A stretch of DNA of 64,000 nucleotides, taken from contig JALWTD010000018.1 of the NCBI GenBank assembly GCA_027082925.1, positions 186,001 through 250,000 on the forward strand, in the 5' to 3' direction. The notes under the pieces are model-generated. The model saw nothing but the letters and a program-made list of their open reading frames with translations, was not told the origin of the DNA and ran no database searches. Shown here piece by piece: positions 7,198-15,478 of the stretch (position 1 is the first letter of the stretch; each line of letters starts with the position of its first letter). A program made the translations under genes and the position numbers. Source of the stretch: Flavobacteriaceae bacterium. GTDB lineage: Bacteria; Bacteroidota; Bacteroidia; Flavobacteriales; Flavobacteriaceae.

Positions 7198-9786
7198 TTA
7201 GGCCGAGTTTCTACTTGCGTTAATATTTCCGAAGAGAGAGCGTGTTACTATTTTTTCGTAAACACGAATCAGCTCTTTGTTTTGAGGGTTGTTTTTTTGC
7301 AGTTCCTGAATATTCAACAATGCGTATTGTTGGATGGTAAGCAATGGTAAAACAATATTCTCTCGTACATCAATTGAAGCTTTTCCTACCAGATTATCTT
7401 GCATAAGTTTTTGGTCTCCTGAAAGCTTTAATATTAAGCGTTTGGTTGTTTTATATTCATTGTAAATTAAATTCCAAAAAGCACCAAATTCTTTGTCATC
7501 GGCCATGTATTTTGTAAGCTCAAAAAACGATTTTGAAAGAGACATCATACTGTTTTTTATAAGTGCTTTGAAAAAATCGGAGTTGTTGTAAAATTGTATT
7601 AACCGATTGAAATTTCTTTGATCTTCATATTTTTTTAAGGCGGTTCCAACGCCAAAAAATCCGGGTACATTTTGTTTGAGCTGACTCCACGACCCAACAA
7701 AAGGAATGGCTCTTAAATCGGAAAAATTTAATTTTTTAGATTCAGATCGTTTAGAGGGTCTACTTCCAATATTTGTTTTAGCATAATATTTTAAAGTGCT
7801 CATTTTTTCTAAATAATCTAAAAATTTAGGATGATTTTTGAAGCGAACGTATGCGTTGTAGCTCGTTTGCGCCAAATCTTCCATAATTTTAATATCATCT
7901 TTGGTCATTTTGCCGCTTGTATTAGAAAACAACTCGTTAGAAATGCCTGAGCTTAATAGTTGCTCTATATTGTATTGTGAAGAGTCTAAGGTTCCAAAAT
8001 TAGAACTTATGGTTTGACCTTGTACGGTGAGTTGAATTTCTTCATTTTCAATGGTTGGTCCTAATGATGCGTAAAACTGATGTGTTTTTCCTCCTCCTCG
8101 AGCCGGAGGTCCTCCACGACCGTCAAAAAAAATAACCTTTATACCGTATTTTCTAGAAATTGCAGTTAAATTTTCTTTGGCTTTGTAAATAGACCAATTT
8201 GCCATTAAATAGCCTCCGTCTTTTGTTCCGTCAGAAAAACCAAGCATAATGGTTTGCTTGTTTTGCCTGTGTTTTAGATGATTTTTGTAAGCGGTATTGT
8301 TGTAGAGTTTTTCCATAACATTTGCTGCATTTTGCAAGTCTTCAACAGTTTCAAATAAAGGAACAATATCAACAGTAGCCTCCGATTTAAATCCACATAA
8401 GTTAATCATTGCAAAAGACTCCATAACATTTAAAGCAGTTTGATTATTGCTTATAATGTATCTGTGAGCGCCTAATTCACCGTTGTTTTTTTGAATTGTT
8501 TTTAATGCATGAATAGATTCTAGTGTTTTTAAAACCATTTCATCATCAAAAACAGAAATCGCAATATTTTCTTTAATGGTTGACAGTATTTCAATTTGTT
8601 CGTCTTCGGAGAGTGATGTGTAGTTTTCAGGAAAAACGCGCTTGTTACTTTTGTTAAGTGTTTCAACTATTTTTGTAAATACTTGATGGTGGATTCTGCT
8701 GTCTTGTCTAATGTCTAAACTCGCAAAGTGATACCCAAACAAATGAACTTTATTAATAAAGTCATTTATTTCTTCTAAAAATAACGATTGGTGTTTTTGA
8801 ATAAGTGTGCCTCTAATATCGTATAGTTTTTTCTTAAATTCATCGAGAGATATTAAGCTGTTTGTCTCTGGATTTACGCTATTGTCAAATAGCATTTTTT
8901 CCAGTTCAGAAATGGTTTGTTCTACACCACTAAAAGTGAGTCTTCGCTTTAAAACACGAATGTCTTTATAGTAGTTTTTAAGAATGGTTTGTTTTAAACG
9001 TTTTGCAACATTTAGTGTTATTTCTGTTGTAACAAAAGGGTTTCCGTCACGATCGCCTCCCGGCCAAAAGCCCAAATTAATAATTTCGTTGGCAATTGGT
9101 TCGTTTTCAAATATATTTGTTTGTATGTAGTTATATACTTTAGAAATAGAATAATAAAATACATTTTCTAAGTACCAAATTAAGCTAACGGCTTCATCAA
9201 AAGGCGATGGTTTTTTATGTTTAAAAAAAGGTGTTTTACCTAGTTGCGCTAAAAGATTATTTATAGCTAAAAGGTTATTGTTTTGTATGGCCTCTGCTAA
9301 ATCGGTAATAATCCCCAAAACAGTTCCCGGATAAAATTGTGTAGGGTGTGCGGTTAAAACAATTCTAACTTTAAAGTCTTCTAAATGTTTTTTTAAGGCT
9401 TCTTTTTTATTCTCTAAAGCAGCAGTTTCTTTACTATTTCTTAATGTTCCAATACCATCCATATTGTTAACAATAGGAAAAGCTGCATCTTCAACTGCAT
9501 CAAAAAGTACAACTTGCCGTTCAATGTATTGAATAAATTGAAAGAGTAAGTTTATTTTTTCTTCTTCTGAAGGGTTGTTTAAGTATGACTGAAAGAAAAA
9601 TTCAATAATCTCTTTTGGGTTTTTACCTTTTGCAAATCCATTTTTACAAATATCGTGGAATAGAGGAAGTAAAACGCCTGTTCTGCTAATAGTATCAAAG
9701 GGAAGCGTCATAAAAATACTGTTGTAAATTTGATACTTTGACAGTACATTTTCTTTAAATCGGATAAGTTTGGGTTGTATTGCCAT
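7198..9786 (-). CDS. ppc: Phosphoenolpyruvate carboxylase
   Basis: This 862-residue PEP carboxylase makes oxaloacetate from PEP and bicarbonate to refill the TCA cycle. The catalytic histidine is His147 in VLTAHPTQFYP. The second active-site region contains LGFSDGTKDGGYLMANW, and the Arg/Gly-rich loop reads FFDGRGGPPARGGGKT, the Bacteroidota variant of the usual FHGRGGTVGRGGG. The C-terminus SLFGNINASRNSA is a variant of the conserved NxxAxxRNTG tail, whose Arg binds the inhibitor aspartate in the E. coli enzyme. Length is near the usual 850-880. It is the first gene of a two-gene unit with the DinB protein. Confidence 0.95.
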   Translation of the reverse strand: MAIQPKLIRFKENVLSKYQIYNSIFMTLPFDTISRTGVLLPLFHDICKNGFAKGKNPKEIIEFFFQSYLNNPSEEEKINLLFQFIQYIERQVVLFDAVEDAAFPIVNNMDGIGTLRNSKETAALENKKEALKKHLEDFKVRIVLTAHPTQFYPGTVLGIITDLAEAIQNNNLLAINNLLAQLGKTPFFKHKKPSPFDEAVSLIWYLENVFYYSISKVYNYIQTNIFENEPIANEIINLGFWPGGDRDGNPFVTTEITLNVAKRLKQTILKNYYKDIRVLKRRLTFSGVEQTISELEKMLFDNSVNPETNSLISLDEFKKKLYDIRGTLIQKHQSLFLEEINDFINKVHLFGYHFASLDIRQDSRIHHQVFTKIVETLNKSNKRVFPENYTSLSEDEQIEILSTIKENIAISVFDDEMVLKTLESIHALKTIQKNNGELGAHRYIISNNQTALNVMESFAMINLCGFKSEATVDIVPLFETVEDLQNAANVMEKLYNNTAYKNHLKHRQNKQTIMLGFSDGTKDGGYLMANWSIYKAKENLTAISRKYGIKVIFFDGRGGPPARGGGKTHQFYASLGPTIENEEIQLTVQGQTISSNFGTLDSSQYNIEQLLSSGISNELFSNTSGKMTKDDIKIMEDLAQTSYNAYVRFKNHPKFLDYLEKMSTLKYYAKTNIGSRPSKRSESKKLNFSDLRAIPFVGSWSQLKQNVPGFFGVGTALKKYEDQRNFNRLIQFYNNSDFFKALIKNSMMSLSKSFFELTKYMADDKEFGAFWNLIYNEYKTTKRLILKLSGDQKLMQDNLVGKASIDVRENIVLPLLTIQQYALLNIQELQKNNPQNKELIRVYEKIVTRSLFGNINASRNSA

Positions 9787-9883
9787 TACTCAAGTATTTT
9801 TTTATGAAATTACAAAAAGAGAATTAAATAATCTTTTAGTGAAATGTTAATTTAACGAAAACGTTTTTTACACGTATTAACTT

Positions 9884-11239
9884 TTAGTGGGAAATAGTGA
9901 TTTTTAAAATAGATGAAGATTTAGGAGTTACTTTAAACCTGTTATCTAACCGTTTTCCAATAATCCAAACAATTGCATTTTTAGAACACAGCAACCAAGT
10001 ATGTTCTTTATCTATTAACGAAAATTGCTCGTCTTTAAAGTATTTACTTACTTTCTTTTTACCTTTAAGTCCTAATGGGTAAAAGTAATCGCCGATTTGC
10101 CATTTTCTAATTACGAGCGGAAATGTAAGAGAATTGTAATCTAACAAAGCGGTATTAACACTGTTGTTTGTTGAAATAAGTTCCTCTATTATTTTATTTT
10201 GATGTTTTTTAGTGTCGAACGGAATAATGATTTTTTCAAATTTGAGGCCAATTGGTTTGTAAATCTCTTTTACATTTTCCAATACGGTATATTCTTGTTT
10301 ATTGTTTGAAGTAATTTCGGTTAAAAGAAGCGCTGTTCTATTTTTAAGCAATCGGTGTGTTTTACTAAAAAGTTGTTTTCCGCTTTGAGCATCTAATAAA
10401 TTAGCAACATCATTCCATTCGGTAAAGCCGTATTCTTTCAAGAGTTCAAACAAATAAACAGGAGCGTTTTTTAATTTCTTAAGATGTTTAATGCTAAAGG
10501 TTATTTCATTTTCAGAAGTACTTACAACTTGTTTTTTAACAATCTCTACAGCATCTTTTGCAATGGCTTTTGTTTTGTGAAGGTTGTCTAATGTTTTTTG
10601 AAACGAATTTAATAGGTTAGGGTTAATTTCTTTTAAAACAGGAATCACTTCATGTCTAATTTTGTTTCGAGTGTATTTTGTTGAAGCGTTGCTTTTATCT
10701 TCTCTCCAATGTAGCTTATTCGCTAAGGCAAAATCGAGAATATTGTTTCTAGAAAAAGAGAGTAGCGGTCTAATAATATTTTCATTTTTTTGTGGAATTC
10801 CAGATAGCCCATCTATACCGGTACCTCTAGTAAGATTAATTAAGAAAGTTTCTAGCGCATCATCGCTATGGTGTGCTGTTAAAATATAGTCAAACTTATG
10901 AGTTTTACAAATTTCCTGAAACCAGTTGTAGCGGAGGTCTCTAGCTGCCATTTGTGTAGAAATTCCCTTTTTTTGAGCATACTCTGAGGTGTTAAATTTT
11001 ACAGTGTACACAGCAACATCTAATTCTCTTGCTAGTTTTTTAACAAAAAGTTCATCTTTATCACTTTCTTCATTTCTTAACGAAAAGTTACAATGAGCCA
11101 AAGCAATTTTACAGTGTAACCGATGTAATAAATGTGTTAGAACAACGCTATCAACACCTCCAGATATGGCAACAAGTAACTTTTTTCCTTCTAAAAAAGG
11201 AAAATGATGACTAATATGTTTTTCAAAATTACGATTCAT
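9884..11239 (-). CDS. tilS: tRNA(Ile)-lysidine synthase
   Basis: This 451-residue enzyme uses ATP to attach lysine to C34 of the CAU anticodon of tRNA-Ile, so that AUA is read as isoleucine. The N-terminal PP-loop ATP-pyrophosphatase domain has SGGVDS (residues 26-31). The C-terminal substrate-binding TilS-C domain is recognisable from [20 protein letters not shown] to the end. The gene starts 21 nt downstream of the pabB stop on the same strand, so the two are likely co-transcribed. It should be essential, because no other AUA-decoding system is seen here. Confidence 0.95.
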   Translation of the reverse strand: MNRNFEKHISHHFPFLEGKKLLVAISGGVDSVVLTHLLHRLHCKIALAHCNFSLRNEESDKDELFVKKLARELDVAVYTVKFNTSEYAQKKGISTQMAARDLRYNWFQEICKTHKFDYILTAHHSDDALETFLINLTRGTGIDGLSGIPQKNENIIRPLLSFSRNNILDFALANKLHWREDKSNASTKYTRNKIRHEVIPVLKEINPNLLNSFQKTLDNLHKTKAIAKDAVEIVKKQVVSTSENEITFSIKHLKKLKNAPVYLFELLKEYGFTEWNDVANLLDAQSGKQLFSKTHRLLKNRTALLLTEITSNNKQEYTVLENVKEIYKPIGLKFEKIIIPFDTKKHQNKIIEELISTNNSVNTALLDYNSLTFPLVIRKWQIGDYFYPLGLKGKKKVSKYFKDEQFSLIDKEHTWLLCSKNAIVWIIGKRLDNRFKVTPKSSSILKITISH

Positions 11240-11260
11240 TATTAAAGGAGGTAAAGATAA

Positions 11261-12553
11261 CTATTTCGTGTTTAATAATACTTTTTTCATAGCTTCTGCT
11301 TTAAGCAAACACTCATTGTATTCTTTTTCGGCAACAGATTTTGAAGTAATTGCGCTCCCTACTGTGTACGATATGTATTTGTTGTTGGCGTTATACAGAA
11401 TACTCCTAATAACCACGTTAAAATCAAAATCGTTATTTGGTGTAAAATACCCGACAGCTCCTGAATATAAGCCTCTTTTAGTTTCTTCGATGCTTTCTAT
11501 TATTTTCATTGCTGAAATTTTTGGAGCTCCGGTCATACTTCCCATGGGAAAAGTATGTTTTATAATATCGACAGGGTGCGTATGTACGTTTACGTTACAT
11601 GAAATAGTTGATATTAACTGGTGTACTTGTTTAAACCGATAAGCTTTGCAAAGTTCGTCTACTTTAACCGAACCTTTTTCTGCAAAACGAGAAAAGTCGT
11701 TACGAACCAAATCTACAATCATTATATTTTCTGAAATTTCTTTAGGATTTTGTTCTAGGTTTTTACGAAGCAATTCATCTTCTGTTTTTAAAACAGCTCT
11801 TTTTTCGGTTCCTTTAATAGGTTGAGAAATTACCGTTGCTCCATTTTTTTTTAGATATCGTTCGGGCGATGCGGAAAGCAAATAGTGATTGTCAAATTTT
11901 AAAAATGAAGCAAATGGAGGTTTGGATATTTTATTTAAGTTTAAATACGTACTAACAGGATTTATGTGTGTGTTTTCGCTATAAAATTCTTGACAGAAAT
12001 TGACTTCGTATAAATTTCCTTTTTGAATGTGTTCTAGCAGAGCATCAAATTTTTTAAAATAAGCTTGTTTTTTAATTCGAGGCTTTATGTTGCAATTTGT
12101 AACGGTATTTTCTTTTTCTTTTTGTGATGAAATTTCATGAATATCATGCGTTATTTCGTCACTTAAATGTTTTAAGTATTTTACTTCTAGTGAGTTTTGT
12201 TTTATAATGAATATTTTTTTTGGTTGGAAAAAATACAACTCAGGAAAATGCAATCCGTCAAAGTTAGTGGAGTTTAGTTTTTCAAGATTATTTTTTAAAT
12301 CGTAGCTTAAATACCCAAAAATAAAATCATGGGTCTCCAATTGGTATTTTTTCAGCTTTTCAAAAGCATTTTTATCGCTTGTTTTAATCTTTGTGTAACT
12401 GTCTACAGCTAAAATTGCATCAAAAGTGATATTTGCTTTATGGTTGTTACTGTCTAACCAAACAACATTTTTAAACTGCTGTGCCCAAAGTAATAACTTT
12501 TGTTTAAAACCATCGCTGTTAGTTAACCGTATCTTTTGACTAGTTCTAAGCAT
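11261..12553 (-). CDS. pabB: Aminodeoxychorismate synthase component I
   Basis: This 430-residue chorismate-binding enzyme aminates chorismate to 4-amino-4-deoxychorismate for folate synthesis. The C-terminal catalytic domain has [10 protein letters not shown], where PIKGT with Lys is diagnostic of PabB (TrpE has PIAGT). It also has [27 protein letters not shown] and the SGAVGYF motif. The N-terminal about 150 residues are weakly conserved, as is usual. No pabA or pabC lies next to it. The glutaminase subunit must be elsewhere or shared with tryptophan synthesis. It forms an operon with tilS. Confidence 0.92.
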   Translation of the reverse strand: MLRTSQKIRLTNSDGFKQKLLLWAQQFKNVVWLDSNNHKANITFDAILAVDSYTKIKTSDKNAFEKLKKYQLETHDFIFGYLSYDLKNNLEKLNSTNFDGLHFPELYFFQPKKIFIIKQNSLEVKYLKHLSDEITHDIHEISSQKEKENTVTNCNIKPRIKKQAYFKKFDALLEHIQKGNLYEVNFCQEFYSENTHINPVSTYLNLNKISKPPFASFLKFDNHYLLSASPERYLKKNGATVISQPIKGTEKRAVLKTEDELLRKNLEQNPKEISENIMIVDLVRNDFSRFAEKGSVKVDELCKAYRFKQVHQLISTISCNVNVHTHPVDIIKHTFPMGSMTGAPKISAMKIIESIEETKRGLYSGAVGYFTPNNDFDFNVVIRSILYNANNKYISYTVGSAITSKSVAEKEYNECLLKAEAMKKVLLNTK

Positions 12554-12566
12554 TATTGGGTTGCAA

Positions 12567-12600
12567 AATAAAAAAACCTTTCAATTTGAAAGGTTTAAAA
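12567..12600 (-). terminator. Terminator after lpd
   Basis: A stem AAACCTTTCAA/TTTGAAAGGTTT (about 12574-12596) ends, on the minus strand, in a T run. It begins about 14 nt beyond the lpd stop and separates lpd from pabB. Confidence 0.85.
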
Positions 12601-12609
12601 AGTTGTTAA

Positions 12610-14010
12610 TTAACTGTGAATAGCCCTTTTGTTAACGGCCAAACACGCTTCTTTAAATGCTTCGGTAAATGTAGGGTGTGCGTGTGAAGAACGAGCAATA
12701 TCTTCAGAAGATGCTCTAAACTCCATTGCAATTACTGCCTCGGCAATCATATCAGCAGCTCTTGCGCCAATCATATGCACTCCTATAATTTCATCGGTTT
12801 CAGCATTTGCCAAAACTTTTATTTGTCCTTCAATATCCATACTAGCTCTAGCTCTTCCAAGTGCTCGCATAGCAAAAGTTCCAACGTTGTACTTAATACC
12901 TTCTTCTTTAAGTTGCTCTTCGGTTTTACCTACGGTTGCAACTTCAGGCCAAGTGTAAACAACACCGGGTATTAAATTGTAGTTAATATGTGGTTTTTGT
13001 CCTGCTATAATTTCAGCAACCATAGTGCCTTCTTCTTCGGCTTTGTGTGCTAGCATAGGACCTTTTACCACATCACCAATGGCATAAATATTAGGGACAG
13101 CTGTTTGTAGTTGTATATTGGTCTCTATTTGACCTATGTTGTTTGTTTTTATTCCAATATTTTCTAACCCTAATCCATTTGTATAAGGTTTTCTTCCAAC
13201 AGAAATTAACGTGTAATCTCCTTCAAAAGTAACTTCTGCCCCTTTTTTGTTTTCAGCCTTAATGGTAACGGTATCTCCGTTGTTAACCACAGATGTTACC
13301 TTATGACTTGTGTAAAATTTTATACCTTGTTTTTTAAGTGTTTTTTGGAGTTCTTTGGATAGCATAGCATCCATTCCCGGGGTAATGGTTGGCATGTACT
13401 CTATAACAGATACTTCTGAACCTAATCTTTTATATACAGATCCTAGCTCTAATCCAATAACGCCACCACCAATTACAATTAAATGTTTAGGGATTTCAGA
13501 TAAACTTAGCGCTTCTGTTGAGGTAATAATTCTTTTCTTATCAATATTAATAAACGGAAGGGTAGCAGGTTTAGATCCTGTAGCAATAATTGTATGTGTA
13601 CTTTCAATTTTTTCTAAAGATTTATCCTCTTTTAAAATAGCAATATGGGTGCTGTCTTCAAAACTACCCACACCTTGGTACACATCAATATTATTTTTAT
13701 CCATCAGGTAATTAATGCCTCCAGATGTTTGATTGACAACTTCGTTTTTACGAGCAATCATTTGTTTAAAATCTACATCTAACCCAGAAACTTTAATACC
13801 GTGAGTTTCAAAATGTTTGATAGCATCATAGTAATGATGAGAAGAATCAAGCAGTGCCTTTGAAGGAATACAACCCACATTTAAGCAAGTACCGCCCAAA
13901 GTGTTGTATTTTTCAATAATGGCTGTTTTTAATCCTAGTTGTGCGCATCTAATGGCTGCAACATATCCTCCTGGTCCAGAGCCGATTACAGTAACGTCGT
14001 ATTTATTCAT
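12610..14010 (-). CDS. lpdA: Dihydrolipoyl dehydrogenase (E3)
   Basis: This 466-residue FAD-dependent pyridine nucleotide-disulfide oxidoreductase reoxidises lipoyl groups of the 2-oxoacid dehydrogenase and glycine cleavage complexes. It has the N-terminal FAD site GSGPGGYVAA, the redox-active disulfide GGTCLNVGCIPSK, the NAD-binding GGGVIGLELG and the C-terminal catalytic HAHPTFTEA His-Glu pair. It is a stand-alone gene with its own terminator and a minus-strand -7 box (TATTTTTG, 14041-14034). No E1 or E2 genes are nearby, consistent with an E3 shared among complexes. Confidence 0.96.
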   Translation of the reverse strand: MNKYDVTVIGSGPGGYVAAIRCAQLGLKTAIIEKYNTLGGTCLNVGCIPSKALLDSSHHYYDAIKHFETHGIKVSGLDVDFKQMIARKNEVVNQTSGGINYLMDKNNIDVYQGVGSFEDSTHIAILKEDKSLEKIESTHTIIATGSKPATLPFINIDKKRIITSTEALSLSEIPKHLIVIGGGVIGLELGSVYKRLGSEVSVIEYMPTITPGMDAMLSKELQKTLKKQGIKFYTSHKVTSVVNNGDTVTIKAENKKGAEVTFEGDYTLISVGRKPYTNGLGLENIGIKTNNIGQIETNIQLQTAVPNIYAIGDVVKGPMLAHKAEEEGTMVAEIIAGQKPHINYNLIPGVVYTWPEVATVGKTEEQLKEEGIKYNVGTFAMRALGRARASMDIEGQIKVLANAETDEIIGVHMIGARAADMIAEAVIAMEFRASSEDIARSSHAHPTFTEAFKEACLAVNKRAIHS

Positions 14011-14033
14011 TAGTTTATCTTAGATTGAGGAGG

Positions 14034-14041
14034 CAAAAATA
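14034..14041 (-). promoter_or_regulatory. Putative -7 element of lpdA
   Basis: On the minus strand the sequence reads TATTTTTG, matching TAnnTTTG, 24 nt before the ATG. The nearest upstream TTG is only 15 nt away, so the -33 element is doubtful. Confidence 0.45.
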
Positions 14042-14076
14042 TAATTTTTATTTATTCAATACCTAAAAACAATAAA

Positions 14077-14144
14077 AAACTTATTTAAATTCATCATAAA
14101 CTGAAGTTGTGGGGACAACAATTTGTGTGAATTTAAATAAGTTT
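14077..14144 (-). terminator. Large hairpin (17-bp perfect inverted repeat), probable terminator
   Basis: The arms at 14077-14093 and 14128-14144 are exact reverse complements (17 bp). The 34-nt loop holds a second small hairpin (GTTGT-GGGG-ACAAC, 14106-14119). Read leftwards, the outer stem runs into a T-rich tail, so it can terminate the CAP lipoprotein/61-codon ORF transcript before it reaches lpd. The stem is longer than a standard terminator needs. Confidence 0.6.
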
Positions 14145-14182
14145 AAAGGTATATCGAGGGGAAAATATACAATAATATAACT

Positions 14183-14368
14183 CTATAAGAGAACACATTT
14201 TTTAGGGGTAATCACTTGCCCTAGGTGGTTTGTATAATTGAAACCTGGCATTAAAGTATTAATGTAAAGCTTGTGATTTATTTTTTTCTTTCTACCTGCT
14301 GAAATATTGTTGTTAACAATCTTTAGATGAGGTTGAGCATCGTTGCGTTTTAAAGATGTTGCTTTCAT
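14183..14368 (-). CDS. Possible small protein of 61 residues, unknown
   Basis: This is a short basic ORF (61 residues, rich in Lys, Asn and His, with RKKK at 26-29) and no hydrophobic segment. I do not recognise it. It has an ATG preceded by an A/G-rich stretch that could act as ribosome contact. It lies 65 nt downstream of the CAP-domain lipoprotein on the same strand and before a strong hairpin, so it would be in that transcript. In AT-rich DNA an ORF of this size can arise by chance, so I give it modest confidence. Confidence 0.35.
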   Translation of the reverse strand: MKATSLKRNDAQPHLKIVNNNISAGRKKKINHKLYINTLMPGFNYTNHLGQVITPKKCVLL

Positions 14369-14433
14369 AATTTTTTCTTTTTAGGGTTAAACAATTACTT
14401 CTTTAGGTATTGAAGATATTATTAGGGGTTGAT

Positions 14434-14943
14434 TTATTTTTTTATAAAAATTTGTGTGAAGAAATTTCTGCCTTCACTATTTGATTCTGTCGATATTCCA
14501 AAGTGCGTAAAATTTGGATTTTCGATAACAGCTCTATGGCTTTCGCTGTTGAGCCAACCGTTTACTACGGTTTCTGCAGAATTGTAACCATAGGCTACGT
14601 TTTCAGCTACAGATTTCGCATTGGCGTCATTCATTAAAATTTGAGCTCTTTGATCAAAGTTGTCATGGTTAATTTGCCCAACTTGAATCATGTACTTGGT
14701 ATGACCATCGGCCACACCCGAAATAATTGTCAGAGATTGAAGTGGTGTTAAGCCAAGATCAACTCTGTGTTTATTAACCAAATCTAAAATTTCGAGTTCA
14801 ATTTTAGAGTACGAAACACTATTAATGTCAACGGTTTCGGCAGTTTCAGTAAAAACCAAATCGCTATCGTCTTTTGTACAAGCTACTAATGAAAATACAC
14901 TTAAGAGAATTAATGAAACAAACTTTAGAGTCAGTGTTTTCAT
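14434..14943 (-). CDS. CAP-domain (SCP/PR1-like) lipoprotein
   Basis: This 169-residue predicted lipoprotein has a signal peptide with lipobox SLVAC (Cys22) followed by KDDSD, typical for Bacteroidota lipoproteins. A CAP/SCP domain covers about residues 48-168. Visible hallmarks are the first helix LDLVNKHRVDLGLTPL, the histidine motifs (HTKYM and INHDNF), the AENVAYGY segment and WLNSESHRAVIENPNFTHFG, which includes the second conserved His. Bacterial CAP proteins are secreted or envelope proteins, often of unknown activity. The gene's 5' leader contains a tandem GGGGTTTT-type repeat on the opposite strand (14948-14965). Confidence 0.9.
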   Translation of the reverse strand: MKTLTLKFVSLILLSVFSLVACTKDDSDLVFTETAETVDINSVSYSKIELEILDLVNKHRVDLGLTPLQSLTIISGVADGHTKYMIQVGQINHDNFDQRAQILMNDANAKSVAENVAYGYNSAETVVNGWLNSESHRAVIENPNFTHFGISTESNSEGRNFFTQIFIKK

Positions 14944-15120
14944 TTTTGTGGGGTTTTGGGGTTTTGGAACTGTTTAATTCAGAAGTGATTATACTACAAT
15001 CGATAAACTAGCAAACTAATTATGGTATAACCACTACTGAATCACCATTCTTACTAAAAATACTATTTTCTAAAATTATACTAATGAAATTTGGGGTTTT
15101 AGGTTAAACAATTTTTTAAA

Positions 15121-15157
15121 ATCATCAAGTTTATTTACATCGGATAAACTTGATGAT
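15121..15157. repeat. 13-bp perfect inverted repeat
   Basis: ATCATCAAGTTTA (15121-15133) and its exact reverse complement (15145-15157) flank an 11-nt loop. Read leftwards it is followed by TTTTAAAAAATTG, a weak T tract. It may be a terminator for leftward transcription or a protein-binding site. Confidence 0.7.
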
Positions 15158-15396
15158 TTGATCCATTCATCAATTAATAAGACATAATGGTAAAGAACTA
15201 TTTTAATCAAATTAAAATTCACCGAATATTGTGGGGTTGTGAACTTTTAACACAGCTAAGATATAAAATATTTTTATGTTTCCAAATAAAAATGAAAAAA
15301 AATTAACCATTTAACGAAAAAAACATACCGTTTATTATGAAAAATGCGCAATTTATTTATATATAACACCCTATTTAAGGGGTAAATCGCATCCGT

Positions 15397-15430
15397 TTAT
15401 TTAAAATAAAATGCATTTTATTTTAAATAA
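15397..15430. repeat. 34-bp perfect palindrome
   Basis: The half-sites 15397-15413 and 15414-15430 are exact reverse complements with no spacer, centred on ATGCAT. Only A/T bases occur outside the centre. It starts 49 nt past the M3 peptidase stop. There is no T run to make it an ordinary terminator. Confidence 0.8.
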
Positions 15431-15478
15431 TGCGCTATTTATTTTTTGAAAAAATGAGTTTTTGATTTAAAAAACAAC

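Larger units (their letters stand above)
14944..15478. other. 535-bp gene-poor, repeat-rich spacer
   Basis: I find no convincing gene here. The stretch holds the upstream region of the CAP lipoprotein gene, a G4/T4 tandem (14948-14965), a 13-bp perfect inverted repeat (15121-15157) and a 34-bp perfect palindrome (15397-15430). It also holds an imperfect direct repeat of CCGTTTATT...AATGCGC-x-ATTTATTT, at about 15329-15358 and 15394-15442, whose second copy contains the palindrome. It is markedly AT-rich and looks like remodelled intergenic DNA. Confidence 0.7.

Noticed and set aside
15230-15311. 32-codon minus-strand ORF in the repeat-rich spacer
   Set aside because: It is very AT-rich with low-complexity Phe codons, no ribosome site and no neighbours that support it.
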